NCBI RefSeq assembly: GCF_014764705.1
Contig: NZ_JACXXG010000006.1
Span: 113,419-177,418 of the forward strand
Origin: Stutzerimonas kunmingensis
Lineage (GTDB): Bacteria; Pseudomonadota; Gammaproteobacteria; Pseudomonadales; Pseudomonadaceae
Length of the DNA stretch: 64,000 nucleotides
Reading direction: 5' to 3'
Made by a program: the position numbers and the translations under genes. Within the stretch, counting starts at the first letter, position 1, and the number at the start of each line of letters is the position of its first letter. Shown here one piece after another: positions 58,921 to 64,000 of the stretch. The notes under the pieces were generated by a model. It saw nothing but the letters and a program-made list of their open reading frames with translations. It did not search any database and had not been told where the DNA came from.

Positions 58921-58996
<76 letters not shown>

Positions 58997-59066
58997 ATTT
59001 GAGGGTCGCCATTATATCCATTGCGCGCGGCGAGTAAACCGTTTGGTTACGGTGACTTGCAGTGGC

Positions 59067-60299
59067 TTATTCAGGCCGCTTCACATTCTGCGCGGGCGCG
59101 TCGAGTTCGGCGAGCAAGAGCAGGTTGCGCGGCGTCAGTTGGCTGGGGCAGAAGGTGCCCAGGCGAACGCGGTAGCCCTGTTCTTCCAGCAGTAATGCTC
59201 GGTCGAGCAACAGCCAGAGTTCGAGCGGGCGGCGGAACAGGCCGCGCACCAGTTCCAGGTTGCGAACTTCGGCTAGGCGCTGCCAGCCTGTGCGCTCCAG
59301 TGCCGGCCAGTCCTCGTCACCGGGCGCGGGTAGTTGCTTGAGCGTGGCGAGGTCGCGGCAGTAGTCGGCGAAGTCTTTCTTCAGCCAGGCGCCGGGCAGC
59401 GACGGGGTCGGCAGGTATTCGTCCTGCTGGCGCAGGTGGCGCTGCAGGATGTCGAAGCCCAGGCGCCAGGCCATGGACTGGTCGCGGTTGCGCCGTTCGC
59501 GTGCGCCCGCGGTGACGGTTTCGCTCAAGGGCAAACCGAGGTCATCGCGCGTGAGCTGCAAGGACGAAGCGCCGGCTGTCTGTGACAGTGGGATGTAGTG
59601 CTCATCGGTGATGCGGTTGTAGCAGCAGGGTGCCACCGCAAGCTGGCGGCATTGTTTGGCGACGGCCAGTTGCAGCAGGCGAACATGGAGGTCGCCGCAG
59701 GCATGCAGGGCGACTGGCGTATGCGTGGCGTGCAGCTGCTCCCCAGCATCGGAAGCCAGCACATCCTGGCAGCGGTGCGTCGCGTCGACGCCGAGTCGTT
59801 CGCTCAGCTTGTCGCCGGCGTTGACCAGCGCTTCGTCCCACTCAAGGCAGGTCAGTGCCGCGCCGTTTCTGGCCAGATGCCGGCCGAGATGACCCTTACC
59901 CGAGCACCAGTCGAGCCAGTGCCGCGGCGTTTCGCGAAAGTGCAGACGCGCGCCGAACGCCTGGATCTGCGCCGATTTGCGTCCCGGTATGTCGAGTTTC
60001 TGGCGATGAGCCACACCCGGTGGCTCGCTTGCGGGCAGTTCGTCGATCTGGCTCAGTTCCCCGGCGAGTTCAGCCAGCTGCGGGAAAGGCGCTGGTGCGG
60101 CAAGTTCGCTTGGTTGGTTGTGCGCAGCTTCGGCGTCGGCCAGCGAGCGTGCCCGGAGCCAGGCGGCGAGCTCCGGGTAGTCGTTTTCCCAGGGCAGGCT
60201 TCGGCAGACGAATGGACGCGGACGCCAGAGAGCCTGGTGCGCGCTCAGGAAACGGTCGAGTGCCTGGAAGCGTTCGAGCAGGGAAGGGGAGGCAGTCAT
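59067..60299 (-). CDS. SAM-dependent methyltransferase (GSTCD-like domain)
   Basis: 410 residues from the ATG at 60299. A roughly 140-residue N-terminal region, then a Rossmann methyltransferase core with LDWCSGKGHLGRHLARNG (SAM loop) and LEWDEALVNAGDKLSERLG (acidic ribose contact), then VALHACGDLHVRLLQLAV and the Cys-rich VAPCCYNRI. The LHACGDL and PCCY motifs are shared with the methyltransferase domain of GSTCD and related proteins thought to act on RNA or protein. Substrate unknown. Between a tRNA gene and the TRAP permease; its own unit. Confidence 0.82.
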   Translation of the reverse strand: MTASPSLLERFQALDRFLSAHQALWRPRPFVCRSLPWENDYPELAAWLRARSLADAEAAHNQPSELAAPAPFPQLAELAGELSQIDELPASEPPGVAHRQKLDIPGRKSAQIQAFGARLHFRETPRHWLDWCSGKGHLGRHLARNGAALTCLEWDEALVNAGDKLSERLGVDATHRCQDVLASDAGEQLHATHTPVALHACGDLHVRLLQLAVAKQCRQLAVAPCCYNRITDEHYIPLSQTAGASSLQLTRDDLGLPLSETVTAGARERRNRDQSMAWRLGFDILQRHLRQQDEYLPTPSLPGAWLKKDFADYCRDLATLKQLPAPGDEDWPALERTGWQRLAEVRNLELVRGLFRRPLELWLLLDRALLLEEQGYRVRLGTFCPSQLTPRNLLLLAELDAPAQNVKRPE

Positions 60300-60357
60300 C
60301 AGCAGGCAGGTGTTCGGGCGGGTGCCGATTGTAGCGGCATGCTGCGCCAGTAAGCAC

Positions 60358-60380
60358 AACGCCCGTCGAGGACGGGCGTT
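60358..60380 (-). terminator. terminator-like hairpin after dctM
   Basis: Perfect 10-bp stem aacgcccgtc/gacgggcgtt (loop gag) 10 bp after the dctM stop; short T-run on the minus strand. Confidence 0.75.
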
Positions 60381-60390
60381 GCATTTGCAG

Positions 60391-61767
60391 TTACTGGCCG
60401 TAGACCTGTTCCGGCAGCCAGGTAACGAGTCCAGGCCATATGTAGGCCACCACCAGCATGCCGATCTGGATCAGGATGAACGGCAGCACGCCCTTGTACA
60501 TCACGCTGGTCGGTACGCTGCGGGGCGTGACGCCGCGCAGGTAGAACAGCGAGAAGCCGAAGGGCGGGGTGAGGAACGACGTCTGCAGGTTGATGGCGAA
60601 CATCACGCCGAGCCAGACCGGGTCCAGGCCCATGGCCAGCAGGATCGGGCCGACGATGGGCACCACCACGAAGATGATTTCGATGAAGTCGAGAATGAAG
60701 CCCAGCAGGAAGATGACCAGCATCACCACCAGGAAGGCGCCGAGCACACCGCCAGGCAGCGAATGCAGCGCGTCTTCGATCAGCGCTTCACCGCCAAAGC
60801 CGCGGAACACCAGGGAGAACAGCGACGCACCGATGAGGATGAGGAACACCATCGAGGTGATTTCGGTGGTGCCGAAAGCTACCTGCTTGAGCTGGGCGAA
60901 ATTCAGCTGACCCTTGGTGATCGACAGCAAGGTCGCGCCCAGGGCGCCGATCGCTGCAGCCTCGGTCGGAGTCGCATAGCCCGCCAGAATCGAGCCAAGC
61001 ACGGCAGTGATCAGCGCCAGCGGTGGCAGCAGCGCGCCGATCAGCTTGCCCCATTCGATCGGGCCCAGTTCTTCCTGCGGCAAGGCGGGCAGCTTCTTCG
61101 GCTGGAAGATCGCTACCGCGATGAGGTAGAGGATGTACATGCCAACCAGCACGAGGCCGGGAATCAGCGCGCCGACGAACAGGTCGCCGACCGACACTGT
61201 CTTCGGCGAAAAGATGCCCATCTTCAGCTGCGCCTGCTGGAAGGCGCTGGACATCACGTCGCCGAGCAGAACCAGAATGATCGAAGGCGGAATGATCTGG
61301 CCGAGGGTGCCGGTGGCGGCCAGGGTGCCGGTCGCGATGGCCGGGTCGTAGCCGCGACGCAGCATGGTCGGCAGTGCCAGCAGGCCCATGGTGACCACGG
61401 TGGCGCCGACGATGCCGGTGCTCGCGGCGAGCAGCGCACCGACCACGCAGACCGAAATCGCCAGGCCGCCGCGCATGGTGCCGAACAGCCGCGACATCGA
61501 TTCCAGCAGGTCTTCGGCGACGCGCGATTTCTCCAGCATCACGCCCATGAAGACGAATAGCGGTACCGCCAGCATCGTCTGGTTGTTCATGATGCCGAAG
61601 ATGCGGTTCGGCAACGCGTGCAGATAACCCACGTCGAACGAGCCGGTGACCACGCCAATGCCTGCGAACAGGAGTGCCATGCCGCCAAGGGTGAAGGCGA
61701 CCGGGTACCCGGACATCAGGGCGAAGCAGATGCTGATGAACAGCAGGATGGCCATGATCTCACCCAT
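60391..61767 (-). CDS. dctM: TRAP transporter large permease DctM
   Basis: 458 residues, about twelve hydrophobic helices. Motifs typical of DctM: SGYPVAFTLGGMALLF, VPLFVFMGVMLEKSRVAEDLL, the GASTGIVGATVVTMGLLALP-like pocket and TPTEAAAIGALGATLLS. It forms the Na+-driven channel with the small subunit. The start at 61767 overlaps dctQ by 8 bp; the ATG at 61755 is also possible. Works with the binding protein encoded divergently at 62605. Confidence 0.94.
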   Translation of the reverse strand: MGEIMAILLFISICFALMSGYPVAFTLGGMALLFAGIGVVTGSFDVGYLHALPNRIFGIMNNQTMLAVPLFVFMGVMLEKSRVAEDLLESMSRLFGTMRGGLAISVCVVGALLAASTGIVGATVVTMGLLALPTMLRRGYDPAIATGTLAATGTLGQIIPPSIILVLLGDVMSSAFQQAQLKMGIFSPKTVSVGDLFVGALIPGLVLVGMYILYLIAVAIFQPKKLPALPQEELGPIEWGKLIGALLPPLALITAVLGSILAGYATPTEAAAIGALGATLLSITKGQLNFAQLKQVAFGTTEITSMVFLILIGASLFSLVFRGFGGEALIEDALHSLPGGVLGAFLVVMLVIFLLGFILDFIEIIFVVVPIVGPILLAMGLDPVWLGVMFAINLQTSFLTPPFGFSLFYLRGVTPRSVPTSVMYKGVLPFILIQIGMLVVAYIWPGLVTWLPEQVYGQ

Positions 61768-62311
61768 GCTTCACCTCCTGCTCTGCTTCAGGCAAACGAC
61801 CGGCCAGGCGGTAGCCGGCCTTGATCAGGTCGGAAAGACCCTGCAGGGCGAGGCTGCCGACCAGCAGCAGGATGATGCTCTTCTGCAGGTAGACGAACTT
61901 CAGCCCGCCCGACTCGTTGGAGCCTTCGTGCGTCGCCCAGGAGCTGCTGACGTAGTCCCAGCTGTTCCAGCCAAGGAACAGGCAGACCGGCAGCAGGAAA
62001 AGCAGGTGGCCGAGGCCGTCGACGGCGGTCTGCCTGCGACTGCTGAACTTCTGATAGAAGATGTCGACGCGAACGTGGCCGTTGCGTTGCAGGGTCCAGG
62101 CGGCGGCGCCCATGAACACCAGCGCATGGCCGTACATCACTGCTTCCTGCAGGGCGATGGCGCCGATGCCGAAACCGTAGCGCAGGACCACCACGACGGC
62201 GGTACCGATGACGAGAAACAGGGTGATCCAGGCACAGAGCTGGCCGAGGCGCATGTTGAACGCATCGATGAGGCCAGCCACGCGCAGCGGGGGCGGGAGG
62301 CTGTGGGACAT
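61760..62311 (-). CDS. dctQ: TRAP transporter small permease DctQ
   Basis: 183 residues from the ATG at 62311 (AAGGACTAAAA upstream). Four membrane helices; the signatures are MRLGQLCAWITLFLVIGTAVVVVLRYGF, ALQEAVMYGHALVFMGAAAWTLQRNGHVRVDIFY and the C-terminal WATHEGSNESGGLKFVYLQKSIILL. This long hydrophilic insert before the last helix is typical of TakQ-like subunits for larger carboxylates. Co-transcribed with dctM. Confidence 0.92.
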   Translation of the reverse strand: MSHSLPPPLRVAGLIDAFNMRLGQLCAWITLFLVIGTAVVVVLRYGFGIGAIALQEAVMYGHALVFMGAAAWTLQRNGHVRVDIFYQKFSSRRQTAVDGLGHLLFLLPVCLFLGWNSWDYVSSSWATHEGSNESGGLKFVYLQKSIILLLVGSLALQGLSDLIKAGYRLAGRLPEAEQEVKHG

Positions 62312-62604
62312 TTTTAGTCCTTCTAGTAGACGCAAGGTTGGCGGGAGAGGGCGATTCTTGCAGTACTGGCGCTTTGCAGCAATCGGCCTACGACTTTTAG
62401 CTTATGCGCTAGGCTTGAGGCGCTGGAGGCTCTAATGTTAGTCGAGCCCGGAGTGGCGCATGCATTTCCGGCGCAGGTTTCGCCGTACGAGCCAGCGGTC
62501 AGCCTGACTCAGGGACTCGAAACGGAACGAAAGGCGCAAGGCGGTCCGGCAAAAAGCGTAGCCTTGCCGTTGCGCAATAAGAACAAATAACAAGGAGTAA
62601 CCTC

Positions 62605-63711
62605 ATGAAACGTCGTGACATTCTCACCGCCGCGGGCGTAGGCCTGGCGGCCACCGCTCTGGCTGGCTGCAATGACAAGAGCGAGAAACCGGCAGCGGGC
62701 GAAAGCACGCAGGCCAGCGAGCAGCAGACATTCAACTGGAAGATGGTCACCTCCTGGCCGAAGAACTTCCCTGGCGTAGGCGTCGGTGCCGAGCGCTTCG
62801 CCAATCTGGTCAACGAAATGAGCGGTGGCCGGCTGAAGGTCAAGGTCTATGCCGCCGGCGAACTGGTCCCGGCGCTGGAAGTGTTCGACGCGGTATCGCG
62901 CGGCACCGCCGAAATGGGTCATGGCGCACCTTACTACTGGAAAGGCAAGGTCCCGGCCGCGCAGTTCTTCTGCGCCCTGCCGTTCGGCCCGAACGCGCAG
63001 GAAATGAATGCCTGGCTGCATCGTGGCGGCGGCATGCAGCTGTGGGAAGAGGTCTACAAGCCCTACGGCGTACTGCCGATGGCCTGTGGCGCGACTGGCG
63101 TGCAGACCGCCGGTTGGTTCAACAAGGAAATCAACTCGGTCGAAGACTTCAAGGGCCTGAAGATGCGTACCCCGGGCCTGGGCGGCGAAGTGCTGACCAA
63201 GATGGGTGGTACCGTGGTGAACATGCCGGCTGGCGAGATCTTCACCGCCTTGCAGACCGGCGCGATCGACGCCACCGAGTGGATCGGCCCATACAACGAC
63301 CTCGCCCTGGGCCTGCACAAGGCTTCCAAGTACTACTACACCCCGGGCTGGCAGGAGCCGAACGTCACCTTCGAGCTGGATGTGAATCTCAAGGCCTGGG
63401 AAACCCTGCCGGATGATTTGAAGGCCATCGTTCGTGCCGCGGCGCGTGACGTCAACGGCGACATGCTCGATGACTACAACGCCAAGAACATGGAAGCGCT
63501 TGAGCAGCTGCGCGAGCAGGGCGTCGAAGTGCGTCGTCTGCCGGACGAAGTGCTGGCCCGCCTGAAGGAAGTGGCGGCCGAAGTGGTCGACGCCTCCGCC
63601 AACGCCGATCCAGTGGCGGCCAAGGTGTGGGAACAGCAGAGTGCCTATCTCAAGCGGCTGTATGAATACGCCGAGCTGAACGAGAAGGACATCTACAACA
63701 TCCGCGGCTGA
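62605..63711 (+). CDS. dctP: TRAP transporter solute-binding lipoprotein DctP
   Basis: 368 residues from the ATG at 62605, with AAGGAGTAACCTC upstream. Lipoprotein or Tat-like signal (MKRRDILTAAGVGLAATALAGC) with lipobox LAGC, then the TRAP binding fold: WKMVTSWPKNFPGVG, FDAVSRGTAEMGHGAPYYWKGK, MRTPGLGGEVLTKMGG and FTALQTGAIDATEWIGPYND. The pattern fits 2-oxo acid/lactate-type TakP proteins. It is divergent from its dctQM permease across 293 bp and is strikingly similar to the orphan copy at 1787-2890. A strong terminator follows. Confidence 0.94.
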   Translation: MKRRDILTAAGVGLAATALAGCNDKSEKPAAGESTQASEQQTFNWKMVTSWPKNFPGVGVGAERFANLVNEMSGGRLKVKVYAAGELVPALEVFDAVSRGTAEMGHGAPYYWKGKVPAAQFFCALPFGPNAQEMNAWLHRGGGMQLWEEVYKPYGVLPMACGATGVQTAGWFNKEINSVEDFKGLKMRTPGLGGEVLTKMGGTVVNMPAGEIFTALQTGAIDATEWIGPYNDLALGLHKASKYYYTPGWQEPNVTFELDVNLKAWETLPDDLKAIVRAAARDVNGDMLDDYNAKNMEALEQLREQGVEVRRLPDEVLARLKEVAAEVVDASANADPVAAKVWEQQSAYLKRLYEYAELNEKDIYNIRG

Positions 63712-63730
63712 TAGCTGCCCCGGATGCGAA

Positions 63731-63764
63731 AACGCCACTCCGGCAACGGTGTGGCGTTTTTTTT
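63731..63764 (+). terminator. Rho-independent terminator after dctP
   Basis: Stem aacgccac/gtggcgtt with a 12-nt loop, followed by a run of T residues (63757-63764) that ends where the transposon sequence appears to begin. Confidence 0.92.
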
Positions 63765-63767
63765 GGT

Positions 63768-64000
63768 TCATCGCGCTTTCCCGGGGAAGGCAGCCTTGAT
63801 TTTCAGGAAAAAGTATTCCGAGTCCCGAAAACCATAGGCCATACGCTTGATCACCTTGATGCGGTTGTTGACGCCCTCAAGGACGCTGGTATGCATATGG
63901 AAGTTGGCACTGGCGAGGATGCCTCGGGCGTATTTGCGCAGGTTGCGAGCGAAGCGCTGTAGCGGCGCGAGGCCGCTGTCCCGGGCGTGCCGCAACCAGG
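63768..64000 (-). mobile_element. 3' end of an ISL3-family transposase gene (continues beyond the window)
   Basis: The last 77 or so residues of a transposase, open to the window edge. The motif LEGVNNRIKVIKRMAYGF followed by RDSEYFFLKIKAAFPG is the C-terminal hallmark of ISL3-type DDE transposases, including the catalytic Glu region. The stop codon is close to the apparent element end near 63765, as is usual for this family. Whether the element is complete cannot be seen. Confidence 0.85.

Overview
The window is GC-rich, densely packed chromosomal DNA from a gamma-proteobacterium. The gene set points to the Stutzerimonas (Pseudomonas) stutzeri group: an ectABCD cluster ending in the specialised aspartokinase, the zwf/hexR pair, a two-subunit pyruvate carboxylase with its LysR regulator, oscA/lsfA sulfur-starvation genes and an ISL3-type transposase. 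The species call is inference from gene content and memory of related genomes; no search was run.

Layout. 0-10 kb: end of an alpha/beta hydrolase gene, a Tim44-domain protein, an orphan TRAP solute-binding lipoprotein, uvrD, a large PAS/GGDEF/EAL protein, trhP and a ydcH-like gene. 10-15 kb (minus strand): ectoine/hydroxyectoine operon ectA-ectB-ectC-ectD-ask with a recognisable osmoregulated promoter. 15-26 kb: zwf/hexR, a PycR-like LysR regulator, pyruvate carboxylase subunits, then a bicarbonate module (SbtA-type transporter, SbtB-type PII protein, glutaminase, beta-carbonic anhydrase). 26-36 kb: amino-acid uptake and breakdown (solute-binding protein, asparaginase, AGCS symporter, dicarboxylate/amino-acid symporter, aspartase) with regulators, plus a MocR/PaiB/GNAT group. 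37-42 kb: a single-module adenylation-carrier-thioesterase enzyme, interrupted by a frameshift, followed by a 3-dehydroshikimate dehydratase. 42-49 kb: hybrid-free sensor kinase, purEK, a small membrane protein, a DUF3299 protein, a UDG-like protein and ldhA. 49-55 kb: sulfate uptake (sbp-cysT-cysW-cysA), oscA, a short Cys-containing reading frame between oscA and sbp that may be a leader peptide, then an RBBP9-type hydrolase and the 1-Cys peroxiredoxin LsfA. 55-64 kb: small accessory genes, a frameshifted LysR gene divergent from an MFS exporter, tRNA-Thr, a methyltransferase, a complete TRAP transporter whose binding protein is a close paralogue of the orphan at 1.8-2.9 kb, and the 3' end of a transposase at the window edge.

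Working together. The ect operon makes compatible solutes from aspartate semialdehyde, and its own aspartokinase supplies precursor. Pyruvate carboxylase needs bicarbonate, so the bicarbonate transporter, PII-like partner and carbonic anhydrase directly downstream form a plausible supply line for oxaloacetate and aspartate. Aspartase, asparaginase and the symporters move amino-acid carbon and nitrogen into the same pool. The 50-55 kb block is a coherent sulfur-limitation response.

The least conventional items are the A-T-TE/dehydroshikimate dehydratase pair, the putative Cys leader between oscA and sbp, the repeated GAAGTT motif upstream of ectA, and the conflict between the ectA promoter and its first ATG. 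No CRISPR array, rRNA, prophage or plasmid functions were seen.
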